Shown here one piece after another: positions 47,285-58,470 of a stretch of DNA of 64,000 bases. This DNA comes from Diplolepis rosae (lineage: Eukaryota; Arthropoda; Insecta; Hymenoptera; Diplolepididae): NCBI GenBank assembly GCA_030998225.1, contig JAPYXD010000553.1:3410001-3474000 (forward strand), written 5' to 3'. Under the pieces are notes generated by a model. It saw only the letters and a list, made by a program, of their open reading frames with translations, searched no databases and was not told the origin of the DNA. Made by a program: the position numbers and the translations under genes. Numbering within the stretch: the stretch's first letter is position 1; every line of letters begins with the position of its first letter.

Positions 47285-47831
47285 GTTTCGAAGCTGCCGA
47301 TGCAGTGCCGAACTCTGGTAATGTGCCGTCGATGGGCCGCACCCCGGCTATTCCAATTAAAACATTATAAGCCAAAGTAAAGCAGACTTTCGAACTAATA
47401 ATGGGTCATTGCTGAGCCAGAATCTGTCCCTTCCTCTAAGAAAATTGTTTGCCGAAGAAGATCAGATATTCGGCACAGTAACATGCCGATGCTGTGCCAA
47501 ACTATTGTTTTCGCACTTCCAGAATGGTTCGCCGTGGTAAAACTTACATATGGCTTTGTGATGTGCCGTCAATGGGCCGGATTCTGGCTTTTCTACTTTA
47601 AGAACTGGATGACATAGTAAAAGTGATAATCGGCTTGGTATAGTGCCTTTACTGGGCCTAGTTTCGGCTGTAGGTTGGTAAATTTAAAAAGTCGACAAAG
47701 GCCACGGTCGTCGGCCCAGCACTTGACCAATACAAACAGTGACACTGACCCAATAACAATAGCCGACTCTTGGCTGCCGAGATTGGGCCTATATTGTGCC
47801 GCATTATCACCTTCCGCAATTCGCACTTGGG
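47285..47831. repeat. Degenerate 80-bp array and inner right end
   Basis: Diverged units aligned at about 47287, 47367, 47447, 47527 and 47607 keep the 80-bp spacing of the array at 48125. The segment then runs into the terminal block ending TTCGCACTTGGG at 47831. About 47700-47831 is a diverged direct repeat of 49010-49149. Confidence 0.65.
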
Positions 47832-47890
47832 TGGCAGACTCAGGTTATTTTCATGATTACTGTAAAAGAGAAGGAAAAGTTTTTACTCAC

Positions 47891-48051
47891 TCATAAGAGA
47901 AAGCATCATCGCTAAAAGTGTCGTTAGATGTGGATCCAGTGGATGAAATATTGAAAATTTTCTCTGGAGGCTCTTTACTTTCGTCACTCCGATCGATTCG
48001 TTTTCTTCTATTTAGCTCTTGGAATTTACATAATTGATAATATTTAGACAT
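47891..48051 (-). pseudogene. Second, diverged first exon of the CACTA-type transposase
   Basis: ATG at 48051-48049 begins MSKYYQLCKF, followed by KRIDRSDESKEPPEK and a Ser/Thr-rich stretch, ending at a GTGAGT donor (47890-47885). It parallels the first exon at 46248-46043 (MSKNYYRLCKS, SDSDENEDPSKK) in start, composition and splice phase (both phase 2). The following exons are not present beside it. It belongs to the duplicated right end and is probably orphaned, although splicing across the intervening DNA to the exons at 45576 cannot be excluded. Confidence 0.65.
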
Positions 48052-48124
48052 ATTTGTCTTTTAAAAAATGCTTTTTGGGTGAAGTAAACTTTGTGAACTG
48101 TTTGTATAATAAATTAATAACATG

Positions 48125-49004
48125 GTTTGCCGGAGTAATGCCGATTTTGTAACCAGTAAAGTGCCATTGCTGGACCGGACACTGGCTTTTTGACTTACAA
48201 CACGGTGTGCCGGAGTAGTTTCGACTTTCAGCCCAGTCAAGTGCCATTACTGGGCCAGACTCTGAGTTTTTTACTTCAAGTATGGTTTGCCGGAGTAATG
48301 CCGATTTTGTAACCAGTAAAGTGCCATTGCTGGGCCGGACACTGGCTTTTTGACTTACAACACGGTGTGCCGGAGTAGTTTCGACTTTCAGCCCAGTCAA
48401 GTGCCATTACTGGGCCAGACTTCGAGTTTTTGACTTGAAGCATGGTTTGCCGGAGTAATGCCGACTTTTGGGCCTGTGATGGGCCGTTAGTTGGCCGAAC
48501 TCTGTCTTTTTGACTTGCAACACGGTTTGCCGGAGTAATGCTGACTTTCGGTCCTGTGATGGGCCGTTAGTGGGCCGAACTCTGTCTTTTTGACTTGCAA
48601 CACGGTTTGCCGGAGTAATGCCGACTTTCAGCTCAGTAAAGTGCCATTACTGGGCCAGACTCTGAGTTTTTGACTTCAAGTATGGTTTGCCGGAGTAATG
48701 CCGATTTCGTAACCAGTAAAGTGCCATTGCTGGGCCGGATACTGGCTTTTTGACTTACAACACGGTGTGCCGGAGTAATTTCGACTTTCAGCCCAGCGAA
48801 GTGCCATTACTGGGCCAGACTCTGAGTTTTTGACTTCCAGCATGGTTTGCCAGAGTAATGCCGACTTTGTAACCAGTAAAGTGCCATTGATGTGCCGGAC
48901 ACTGGTTTTTTGACTTACAACACAGTTTTCCGGCGTAATGCCGACTTTCAGCCCAGTAAAGTGCCATTGCTGGGCCAAGCTTCGGCGGATGCATGGGAAA
49001 TTTC
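48125..49004. repeat. Right subterminal array: eleven units of exactly 80 bp
   Basis: Units start at 48125, 48205, 48285 and so on to 48925, each beginning GTTTGCCGG or GTGTGCCGG. The spacing is exactly 80 in every case, with substitutions but no net indel. Several adjacent units alternate in sequence, giving a 160-bp higher-order pattern (GCCGATTTTGTAACC type then TTTCGACTTTCAGCCC type). Each has a GTGCCATTRCTGGGCC core. Minus-strand frames through the array are a by-product of this regularity. Confidence 0.9.
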
Positions 49005-49149
49005 GATTTCCAATCTACCGTGCCAGTACTGGGACAACACTTGGCCGATTTGAACGCTGATATTGGTCCAGTAACATTGGCCAACTTTTGGCTGCCAAGA
49101 TTGGTCCAGTACTGGGCCGTGTTTTCAGTTCCGGCAATTCGCACTTGGG

Positions 49150-49290
49150 TACTTTTCGGTTCCGATAAAGTGTGCCCAAGTTCAATTCAATTTGATAGTT
49201 CAATCAAAAGTTATCGAAAGTAATTTTTTAATTTTTTTTCAATTTTTCACATAAAAATAATACCTTCTCATCCATGATGAGAATGTAAAA
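49150..49290 (+). mobile_element. 3' fragment of the HINE-like repeat (copy 3)
   Basis: It resembles 56945-57160 and 62306-62533, starting ACTTTTCGGTTCCGATAAAG and ending with the hairpin TCTCATCCATGATGAGA and ATGTAAAA. The microsatellite part is missing. The CCCAAGTGCGAA transposon end abuts it. Confidence 0.65.
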
Positions 49291-49310
49291 ATTACTCAGA
49301 TAAAATTCTA

Positions 49311-49831
49311 TCAGGTGTAGAAATAAGTTTCCGTCATTTGACAAAAGTTGGCGTCAGATGTAAAATGTCACTGACGTAAGGTTGGACATCTGTCAACAAC
49401 ATAATCTTTAAATATTTGTGAACCTTTATCAGTATAATATATTCTTTTGTGTGCGAAAATGTCGAGTTTTGAGCCGAATAAGCGTCATTTGTGGAAACTT
49501 TTGATTTACTTCTTCAATTTGAAGAAATCTGCAGCTGAGGTGCATCGATTGCTTGTAGAAACATATGGTGAGGCTACCTGAAGTGAAAGGTGTCATGGGT
49601 GGTTCCAAAAGTTAAAGAACAGTGAATTTGACATCGAAAACAAAGAACGTAGCGGAAGGCCGACAGTGTACGAAGACGCGGAATTGGAAGCATTATTGGA
49701 TCAAGATTCGTGCCGAACGCAAGAAGAACAATACGATGGACAATACTTTGAATAAAACATAAGGCTTCGTTCTTTCATAATAAATGCCGAATTTTTTATA
49801 ACAAACGGCGGAAACTTATTTGTACACCTGA
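49311..49831 (+). mobile_element. Internally deleted mariner (521 bp)
   Basis: 30-bp inverted ends (TCAGGTGTASAAATAAGTTT and onward) with TA on both sides (49309-49310, 49832-49833). The body contains only the first and last parts of the transposase gene. The stub at 22297-22552 is a second copy. Confidence 0.9.
49459..49755 (+). pseudogene. Mariner transposase remnant, N- and C-terminal ends fused
   Basis: ATG at 49459 starts MSSFEPNKRHLWKLL and the helix-turn-helix DNA-binding region. An internal TGA follows codons for YGEAT. About 90 codons in, the frame jumps directly to YDGQYFE and stops at 49753-49755. The whole catalytic DDD domain is removed by a deletion that keeps the frame. It can only have moved with help from a complete mariner. 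Confidence 0.8.
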
Positions 49832-49920
49832 TATTAATTGTAATTGGAAAATAATTAAAATCTATTAATCATACAAATTTCTTTAAAATTGTTGAAATAT
49901 TTCTTATTTAAGAATTTTTA

Positions 49921-49921
49921 T

Positions 49922-49961
<40 letters not shown>

Positions 49962-49975
49962 TATATATTATATAT
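49921..49975. repeat. (TA)n microsatellite
   Basis: Runs of TATATATA interrupted by TTTA, ending shortly before the LINE relic. Confidence 0.9.
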
Positions 49976-49999
49976 TTTTTGTTTTTTATTATATTACGC

Positions 50000-50880
50000 T
50001 GGCCGTCAATTTGTAAAGAGAAATATAAGAGAGGCCCACATCAAGAACGAGCAGTTAGTCAGTTAATTCTCCTCGTGGGGTGCGATGCCAACTCCCACCA
50101 TAAGCTGTGGACTAACACCGACAGAAATAGACGGGGTAAGGACCTAGTAGACTATCTAATCACTACTGACTTGGATATTCTCAATACAGGAACGACACCG
50201 ACATTTCAGAGCTTGGTACGGGAAGAGGTAATCGACATCATTCTATGCACCGAGAGTATCCGAGACAAAGTCAAGAAATGGGGGTTTCAGATGAACCCTT
50301 CCTATCTGATTTTATGCAAATATTGTACGATCTGGAATCACACGCACCTTCGGGACCTACATGGGCCAGAAACCCGAGAAAAACAAATTGGGGATACTAT
50401 CCCACAGAACTACAAGCTGCACTCCAAGAGATAACCATGGAAATCAGAGATGCAGAGACCCTTGAAAGCGCCTTTGACCTATTTACGTGAGCCATCACCA
50501 CTGCGAATTTGTGGAACAAAAAGCTTGAAAATCTCTGAAAAGAAACCAGAGACGGGTTCAAACGGCCCAGATGGTTTTTACCCGGTTCTCCTACAGAGGG
50601 CTGGGGACTCTGTGCTACGTCCCAAAAGCTTGGAAGGGAACAAAGGATATTTTCATGCCCAAAACAGACAAGAACGGATGGAAGCCCACGAAGGATTTCC
50701 GGCTAATCAGCCTGACTTCCTTCATACTAAAAACAGTGTAGAGGCTCGTGGGTAGATACATTCGTGACAAGATCCTGACAGTGAAACCAATACACAGTGA
50801 TCAGCATGCTTACAGGGCTAGTCGATCGACTGAAACAGCCCTGAGCAAAGCGGTGAATCTGAACACAATTGCCACAATCT
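50000..50880 (+). pseudogene. Jockey-like LINE relic (endonuclease and RT pieces)
   Basis: Endonuclease motifs GCDANSHHKLW and RRGKDLVDYL, then PTF and EVIDIIL (50070-50260), are followed after a frameshift by SDE/NPRKTNWGYY (50250-50480). After a deletion comes an RT segment with NGPDGFYPVLLQ, WKGTKDIFMPK, DFRLISLTSFILKT and DQHAYRASRSTETAL (50555-50860), in more than one frame with stops. The phrases match the jockey/I-type LINEs common in ants and other insects. Both ends are lost and no poly-A or target duplication was found. Confidence 0.7.
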
Positions 50881-51046
50881 GAAGGATTGGCATCTGATAT
50901 TCTAAAGAGATGAGAAAATGATTGGCTTCATATTCAAGATGCAAGGGGCAAGGCTACGATAATGGGGCCAATATGTCAGGAAAATATCGTGGTTACAAGC
51001 ACATATCCAGGAGAGAAACAATCTCGCTTTTTACATACCGAGTGCA

Positions 51047-51483
51047 AGCCATAGCTTGAATTTGGCAGGGGTTTATTCCACTTCAGTCAACGCAGAAATG
51101 AGTTATTTTTTCGAAATCTTTGAGAACTTCTTCAAGTTTTTTCTCGCTCTACAACTCGGTGGACTATCCTAATGAAGACGCTAAAAGTTTAATTGAAAGG
51201 GGACTCGGACACACGATGGTCATTGAAGGCCAATGCCATAAAATCGTCGAATACTCAAATTAAGAAAATCCATGGAGTTCTTCAAGATACGATTGTCAAT
51301 CTAATCAATTTTGACACTACAGTATCTGGCGAAAATCTTTTCAAAAGCATTGATCAAAAGCTCCTTTTCTTCCTCAACGTCTGGGATCACATACTCGGTA
51401 AAATCGATCGCGTCACTAAAGTAAAACTTTGGAACCGCAGCATACTTTGGTACAATCATAAAACCAATCGATGGAAAGTTTAA
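51047..51483 (+). pseudogene. hAT-type (ZMYM1/DUF4371-like) transposase fragment
   Basis: It starts with LAGVYSTSVNAEMSYFFEIF and FFKFFLALQL, then, after stops and a frame change near 51170, SDTRWSLKANAIKSS and a helical stretch ending VWDHILGKIDRVTK. The DTRWS motif preceded by a conserved Phe-rich helix is typical of hAT transposases with a DUF4371 region. Only this middle part remains. Confidence 0.6.
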
Positions 51484-54210
51484 CTAATTCAAGCAATAAA
51501 CTTTGGTTTACTTCAATAAAAATGTTTTTCGATCAGCGAAATTTTACTTACCATCACACCAATGCGGGGACACAAACGAATGTGTAGAATGTAATTGATT
51601 TTTTTTAGAGTGCTGCTCATAGCATTACTAACATGTTTGTCGGCAATGAAAGGCGATAGAAAGGCTTGGCATTACTCAAAAGTTGGTTGTTTGCTAACAC
51701 TGAACGGTGGCACTGCCCCGGTGCTGATCCACTGCTGCGCCGATACTTGACATTACGCGATATTTGTTGATCGCCAATACTGAAAAGCGGTACCACGCCG
51801 GTGCTGCACCGACGCTTGGCATTACTCAAAAGTTGGTTTTTTGCCAACATTGAATGTTGGTACTGCGCGATTGAAAATAAACTTGCGAGGCAAACTGATT
51901 ACGAAGATGTTACTAATGAATTTGCGGAAATCAAATCAAGAAAAGTTTAATTTTAAGATAGAAAAACTACTCTCTAAACCTGAATCAGTGAAATAGTCAC
52001 TGATTATATCAGTGAAAATATATCAACTAATGAATCAGTGCTCTGCTTTGATTTCACTGAGGAATCAGTGAACGCGCCACGTGAACATAATCTTTAAATT
52101 CGCGAAGTTCCTGCGAACGATTAAAGTATAACGATGAATCTTTAATCTTTAATTACACATAATATACTCATACACAATAATAATTACAATATATAATAAT
52201 AATAACGTAATTTCTTTTTGGTGTTGTTTAACCTAAAATAGTTTTTTTAGGATGGAGAGGGGGGGCGCAAATTCTGGAATTTGTCTAGGGCGCTAAAAGA
52301 GCTTGCTACAGCTCTGTGGGGAAACATCTATACCCCAAACGAGCTTCAGATATGCGCAAGCCATAGCAGAAATAATAATAATAATCAATACAGAAAAGGT
52401 CACCTTCAGATAAGTTTGATAAAATTTTTCTTTGAATACCTGTCCATTATTTTTTTTCTGTAACATGTAGAAAATTATAACTTAATTTCAAATACATTTA
52501 TGAGGTAGATCCAGAGGGTGTAATCAAGTGGGATTATTTTTTTCAGCTTTCCAACATTGAAAGTAGGTATCCTAGTAATTCTCGAGTATGTCCAAAGATT
52601 TTGAGAAGGAATATTGGAGTAGGTAACACAGGAAAAATGCACGTTCAGTATGCGACTCAGGTACTAAACATCAGATTTTATAACAAATGATATTCGTGTT
52701 AGTTCATATTTTATTTTTTCTCATGATTTTAGATTTTTAGTAACTCCGTTACATCAGGAATGTTTTTTTTTTTTAATTGCTAGTAAAAGTTTTTCAATTT
52801 CAATTATTAAGTTATTCAAAATCGCATCATTCATTAAAGCAAATTTTTATATTTTTTAAAATGCTTTATAGATTACACCATGAATAACAATATTGAAGTA
52901 CCACAGACATCTATCCTAGAAATTTTGACAAAATTCGGATTTAAAAAGTTAGTCGGGGAATTCAAAGGAATATAAATAAGCGAATTTGATCCACAAGCAT
53001 TGCAAATTCTATAATACTTGTTTAATTTTTCTTCCTCAACTGAAACTTGTCACCATCGTACAAATTTTTTCAAAACCAATTACTTGAAGAATTAATACAA
53101 GGAATTTTCCGAGCAGTGGTAATGAAGGGAAAATTTTTGTAGTGGCTAAAAAAATGTAACCAGACGAAATAGTCGCAATAAATCCATACAATCTGGTCAC
53201 TGAAAACAGGACAAAAAGCCGTGACGTCAGAAGATGCATGATTCGTATAACAAATCGATGTTGGTAAGTATTACTATACTTTAAAACACTGGATGACTGA
53301 ACCACTACATCTGGCTCTCCTGAGCAGATTTTCCAGATGATATTACAAGATAACTCCACCTGATATCGGCCCAGAAAATATTCTCAAAGACAGTGAATGA
53401 AATGAATCTTTTCAACTTTTGCAACCATTAAAATTATCTTCAAGTTTTGTTCTTTAAAATTCATAAAATAATGTACTCAAGTGTAAAAATACGTTTTCTT
53501 ACATATTTTACTTGGAAAGATTTTTAGATCCCCTACGCAAATTTTAAACCTAATAAAGTCGACATTTACACTGTTGAACGACAGATTATCTCATCGAAGG
53601 AATATGTTTGTTTCATGTTTTCTCTTTCATAATATTCTCACCATATTTCTGGGTGAGAGATTTTGCTCCAGTATACGTGGTGTGTTGCGAGGAGGTTGGT
53701 AACAGACACGCCCAGCGCCGCGACGCTTTTATCGATCAAGGTTGCTAACCACTGCCCACTTCTAGAGTCCATTTTACTTTTCCACGTTCGTTACTTAATA
53801 TGAAAAATATCATTTTTCGATAAGTCATTTTTGATATTTGACGTCCAATATTTTTTACTTCACATTCTGTAACAGATTTATAGCAAAAGTGCAAGACAAA
53901 ATTAGCACAAACTTATATATACAGAGAAAATTGGCAAGTAAGTTTGAACACAGGGAGCCAGATTGCCTATATTTGAAAGTCAAGTCTAGGACAACCTTCT
54001 AGATGATTAGTGGTGGACTAAGAGCTTTTCAGGTCCGGGGCGGTATTTACTAGGTGCCCCCCCCCCCTCAAATTAATAACTTATCAGTCGTACTTTAAAA
54101 TCAATTTGCATGTGACACATAAAGTAAGAGAAAAAGGATTATTTAGTTATTTTAAAAATCAATGGATATATATTCTGCCATTGTAGATGATCAAACTGAC
54201 AATTTCGAAA
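51484..54210. other. Gene-free region with small repeats
   Basis: 51640-51870 has a repeat: TTGGCATTACTCAAAAGTTG at 51666 and 51816 with a weaker unit between, in the style of the 80-bp arrays. 51980-52080 repeats AATCAGTGA and its complement several times. No gene is supported in the rest; a minus frame at 53036-53359 is unrecognised. Confidence 0.45.
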
Positions 54211-54211
54211 G

Positions 54212-54450
54212 GGTCAAAATAAGATGGTCGACTCCATTATCCCAGGAGGTCGATTTAGTCACCTTAAAGAGTCGACTTAATCATCATATAGGGTCGAGTC
54301 GTTCATTACAGAGGTTCGACTAGACCATTCCAGAAGGTCGACTCGATAATCTTAGAAAGTCAACTAAATCATCTGAGGGTCGACTCAATTATGGTAGTTG
54401 GTCAACTTTATCATCTCAGGGAGTTGACTTGATCATTCCAGAAAGTCAAA
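54212..54450. repeat. 22-bp minisatellite
   Basis: Units beginning GGTCGAC or a variant start at about 54226, 54248, 54270, 54292, 54313, 54336, 54358, 54378, 54400, 54422 and 54444. The rough consensus is GGTCGACTCNATCATNNNAG. Units are diverged but spacing is nearly constant. Confidence 0.85.
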
Positions 54451-54469
54451 ATATTAAATTATAATGGTA

Positions 54470-55745
54470 GTGTACACATGCTTAAAAAAGTATATGAATT
54501 TATAATGAGTAGGTCAAAGTAGGATTCAAAATCCAATTATAAATACATAATTTTATTTATTTATGTATATTTCGAAATATATTAATATTTGTATATAACT
54601 AATCAGGCACTTCGTGTCAAAAAACTGCGTCTTATACTTAGTTAGCTGCACTTGTTGTAACAGTGTTATTCTTGCCTGAATGCTCGTACACGAAAACTGG
54701 GCGATGATTTTTCAAATCTGATGGTTTGATAAAAAATGTTTGGGATATCTTTTCAACTTCATGACTAAAGATCTACTCATGAAATGCTATGAGTCCGAAA
54801 GCATCCCAGTGAAACAAAATATTGTTATTTTTGCACAATATTCAAATTTCTTCAAGTTGTGCGAAAGTAGGAAAATGATTGCCACCAATCAATATTAATA
54901 ACCGAATAACATTTGTATTGAGTGTTAAAGATTTTAAGTATTTAAGCCGCAAAGTAGTCGTCTGAAATATAATTCATTAGATTTGTTAAAGCGACGGCAA
55001 TTTCTGCTGTAAACTCTCTTATATGACCACTGCACTGAAAAACTCAGAATGAAAATCTTGGTTTAATATTAGACAATTTGAAAAAATAAGTCGCAGTTAA
55101 ATCATAGTGGTTTTGCATGTTTTGACTCTTGCAGAAACATAATTATGGAAGCAAATAACGGAATTTGCCCAGAGAACGAGTTTTTTTCTTATTTCGACAG
55201 CCATTTTGTCGATTATTGTTTTAAGAAATTGACGGTAGGTCAATTGAAAATCAGGTAAGTGAAGATAAAAATCCACCCAAGAAACTTTTTTTGAGATCGT
55301 TTGCCTGACATGGGGGATGCCGGCAAACCCTCTATATAAGATATTAAATTGTTTAGAAGATTTTACGTATGCACGCCCGTAAGGACCTGTTCACAGTTAC
55401 AAATACTAATTCTCAAAGCAAGCTTAGGTATTAATATACAGAGAATTTTAATGAAGTTGAACAATTAAAGAATTAAAAAATTATGAATGACGATAAGTAT
55501 TTATTATTTCAAGGTACACAGAAACATTTCATAATTAAAAGTTTTGTATACTTTTTTTTTGGAGACTTGAATAAAAATTCTATCTTCAATGTCTTTTTCA
55601 AATAATTGCAAAATTTATTGTCTGTCAGTTTCTTCAAAATCCTGTCAAGTGATATCCCTACAGCTTGTTAAAAATTTGTGCCCTGTACGTAAAGGATTCT
55701 GTTATTTTGAACTTGCCAACATTCCATTCAGTACCTTTATAAAAC
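54470..55745. other. Gene-free AT-rich stretch
   Basis: No coding frame or repeat could be supported here. Confidence 0.4.
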
Positions 55746-57161
55746 AAAAAATCTGCCCGCTTCGCGGGCACATCCTCATTGCGCGCAGCTCGCTTCGCTC
55801 GCAAGTTTGAACGCGCCTAGGGCGCGCGATTCGATCGTCGCGCTTCGCGCTCCGTTCTTTCTGGACCTCGCGCTTCGCGCTCGGTCTTGTGCTCTTCGCA
55901 TACGTTTAAGTTTATTTCTTATAATTTAATACTAAAGCTCAAAGCAATTTAATGATATTAAAGATGATGTAAATTAGTCATTTTCTCAAATTCACTAAGT
56001 TTCTTTTTCAGTTTAAGTGAAACAGGAAATTCAATTTACTTAAGGCTCTATCGGCCTTAAGGAACACATTCTCATCATGACACTCGCGCTTCGCGCTCGA
56101 TTTTCTGTATGCATTTTTGTAACTTTTTAATAAATTACATGATTATTGATCAATTTATTTTCTTCCAAATATCTCAAAAAGGAAAAATAATCGTAGACTT
56201 TATTTAAGGAAACGATTTTGCAGAACAACGCTTATTTCGTATCTCACATATTTTGGTGAAAAAAATCGAATTTTTTCAATATTAAAAATCAAAAAATTAA
56301 AATATACATCCTGTCGAGAAATTTCTCGATAAGAATGTGTAGACCTTATTTAGCCAAACAATTTTTCATCTCAAAGTTTTTTTTGTATCTCACATATTTT
56401 GTCTAAAAAATGGAATTTTTGAATTTTAATCGTATTTTTGGAAGTGAAACGAAAAATATATGTTTTATCAGAAACTGTGTGAGACAAAACTTGTAGATCT
56501 TTTTGAAACTAACAACTTTGTATTCTTACGTTTTTTCTTATTTTACATATTATTGTTAAAAAATTGAATTTTGGATTTTCAATAGTTTTTTTTTTAATTA
56601 AAATGAAAAATATGCATCTTATGAAAAAATGTTACAATTCAAATTTGTAGGTCTTTATTTATTCAATAATATTGTATAATAACGTTTTCTCGTGTCTCGT
56701 ATAATTTAACTGGAAAATGGAATTTTGATATTGACTTTTTTCGAATTTGAATATGCTGTAACATTTCTAATTTTGATTTAATCAAAAAATGTTATCAGGA
56801 TAATTTGTAGAGATTTATGAGCACTATCAAAAACCAGGATTGGAATATTTGATTTTTTCAAAAAATTATTTTCAAAAACACAAAAGTAGTGCTCAATCCC
56901 TCAATTTTGATTGGATGTGGCTGGTTAACGAACTTGTCCTTACTTTTTCGGCTCCGATAAAGTGTACCAAAGCTCAATTCAATCTGATAATTCTATCGAG
57001 AGTTATGCCGCACACGACCTACAGACAGACAGACAGACACTTTCGTAAAAACCATTTTTTCTGACTCAGGGGGTCTCAAAACGTAAAGATTTGATGAAAA
57101 TTTCGAAAGTCATTTTTCACATAAAACCAATACCTTCTCATCCATGATGAGAATGTAAAAA
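55746..57161 (+). mobile_element. Helentron/HINE-like repeat, copy 1 (1.4 kb)
   Basis: It starts AAAAATCTGCCCGCTTCGCG (hairpin CCCGCTTCGCGGG) with further CGCGCTTCGCGCTC palindromes. It contains a CAGA microsatellite (57020-57040) and ends in the hairpin TCTCATCCATGATGAGA followed by ATGTAAAA. Copy 2 (60503-62533) begins and ends at the same points. A GC hairpin at the 5' end, a tetranucleotide microsatellite and a short terminal hairpin fit non-autonomous Helentrons (DINE/HINE-like). No RepHel gene is present, and the class is inferred. Confidence 0.5.
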
Positions 57162-57514
57162 GTCCAAAAATACATTTCGTAGCGAGTAAAAAATATATGA
57201 AATCATTTTTCCGATTTTTTTTCGAATTTGGTCCCTTCTTAGCTCCATTCAGTTTGTGAGTTTCAGCCATCTTAAATCAGCTTGTGCAGAAATTTGTCGT
57301 GGAAAACGTCAACGGCCTAGCAAGCTGGTCTACACGGAAAAAATTTGTCGCTTAAAATTTAACAGACTATTCGAAGAGTCGTGGACAGCAAGTAAAATCG
57401 GAGAAAGTCTTGTAAGGTTTCAATGACTTTTAGGAAATAGTAGAAAAAAGTCGAATAACTTTTAAAAAACAAGGTCGAAGAAAAAAAGTCGCGTATTTAT
57501 TATTATAAAAGTAT

Positions 57515-57692
57515 TTTGTGTCCAAACGGGCGGAAAAAGTCGCATTGCATGCTTGCGCGTAGAGCGGCATGCAGTCAATTGTGCCTTGGCGTCAGAATCG
57601 GGCGAAATGTTCATACCGCCTGTAACTTGACTGCCCGCGGCTAATTACGCGCTCGCACGCAACGCGACTTTTTCCACCAATTTGGACACAAA
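57515..57692. repeat. Fold-back repeat, 45-bp arms
   Basis: TTTGTGTCCAAA then GGAAAAAGTCGC at the left pairs with GCGACTTTTTCC and TTTGGACACAAA at the right. The GTCGC-type word also recurs nearby (57487, 57537). It is GC-rich and non-coding. Confidence 0.65.
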
Positions 57693-57824
57693 TCGTCGTG
57701 TGTACCTCGAGCGACATGGTGGGTATGTGACTCGTGTGAATACCGCCCTCGCTACGCTCGGGCGGGTACACTTCGCACTCGTCACAATCGCCACCATGCC
57801 GCCCTTGGTACACAATCTACTATT

Positions 57825-58165
57825 ATGCCTCCGGCACGTAAACTCGTTTTTACGCTACAGTTGAGAGTAGCGAAATGTGGTGTATTGCGATACAGAGGAA
57901 TGTAATGTAAAAATTGAACTGCGCATGTGCATATAACCATACAGCGGAGCGTAATCTTCTCCTTATTCTTCTTCTTCTACGTACAGCGTTGGCAGTGTTG
58001 GCACCGTACTGACAAAGCTTTGTACATTTGAACTGATAAAATAGAATATGTGCCAATGCACACAATTCGGGAAATTACGAGACTCGCGACAATGCTCGCA
58101 GGACTGATCGCGCCTCGACTACGCCTTGACTACGCCTTGGCACATAATATACTATTAAACACTAA
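57825..58165. repeat. Second copy of the 10.4-10.9-kb repeat
   Basis: It matches 10428-10915 in several blocks: TGCCTCCGGC and AAACTCGTTTTT, then CAGCGGAGC, TTGTACATTTGA, CCAATGCACACAATTCGGGA and GACAATGCTCGCAGGACTGA, ending CATAATATACTATTA. The right end is the same inverted-end word as that of the 9486-10915 element. The minus frames seen in both are shadows. Confidence 0.65.
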
Positions 58166-58281
58166 CTGATCTTTTCTAAGAAGTAATGAAAAGTTTCATA
58201 ATCTTTGGACTCATTTGTCATAGATTTTAAAAGACCATCGAATAATTTGAAATGAAACTAATTCAAACAAATAGTTTTGTA

Positions 58282-58467
58282 AATTGAGGGTGCGCATGCA
58301 ATAACAGTCTAGGCGCTCGGCCAGTAGGCCGAGTCGAGGGGATACGCGATAACTGATGAGCCGAATTTTTCTCGAACTGAAAGTTCAGCTGATCAGTTGT
58401 CGCGTCTCCCTTTCGCTCGGCCTACTGGCCGAGCACCCAGACGGTTATTACATGCGCACCCTCAATT
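58282..58467. mobile_element. 186-bp palindromic MITE with hairpins inside its arms
   Basis: The arms AATTGAGGGTGCGCATG and CATGCGCACCCTCAATT pair perfectly and pairing continues inward. Each arm contains its own perfect hairpin, CTCGGCC-AGTA-GGCCGAG (or the complementary loop). GTA lies immediately outside both ends (58279-58281, 58468-58470), a possible 3-bp duplication. Confidence 0.8.
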
Positions 58468-58470
58468 GTA

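Larger units (their letters stand above)
38181..49149. mobile_element. Composite CACTA-like DNA transposon with CCCAAGTGCGAA ends
   Basis: The left end CCCAAGTGCGAAG at 38181 and right end TTCGCACTTGGG at 49149 are inverted. TAC flanks both (38178-38180 and 49150-49152), compatible with the 3-bp duplication of CACTA elements. Inside are subterminal arrays at both ends, a + strand DUF4806-like gene, and a - strand CACTA-type transposase gene. A second right end with the same TIR lies at 47831, beside a second first exon, so the right terminus is duplicated or a second copy is nested. The left and right flanks come from different repeats, so the TAC match could be chance. Other elements (42236-42550, 46295-47250) are inserted inside. 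Confidence 0.6.

Noticed and set aside
48125..49004. CRISPR-like array
   Set aside because: Units are contiguous diverged 80-bp repeats without short identical repeats and unique spacers; the context is eukaryotic transposon DNA.
48044..49144. Minus-strand repeated 'proteins' of about 100-118 codons
   Set aside because: They are translations of the 80-bp array (unit length not a multiple of three, so frames rotate). Not genes.
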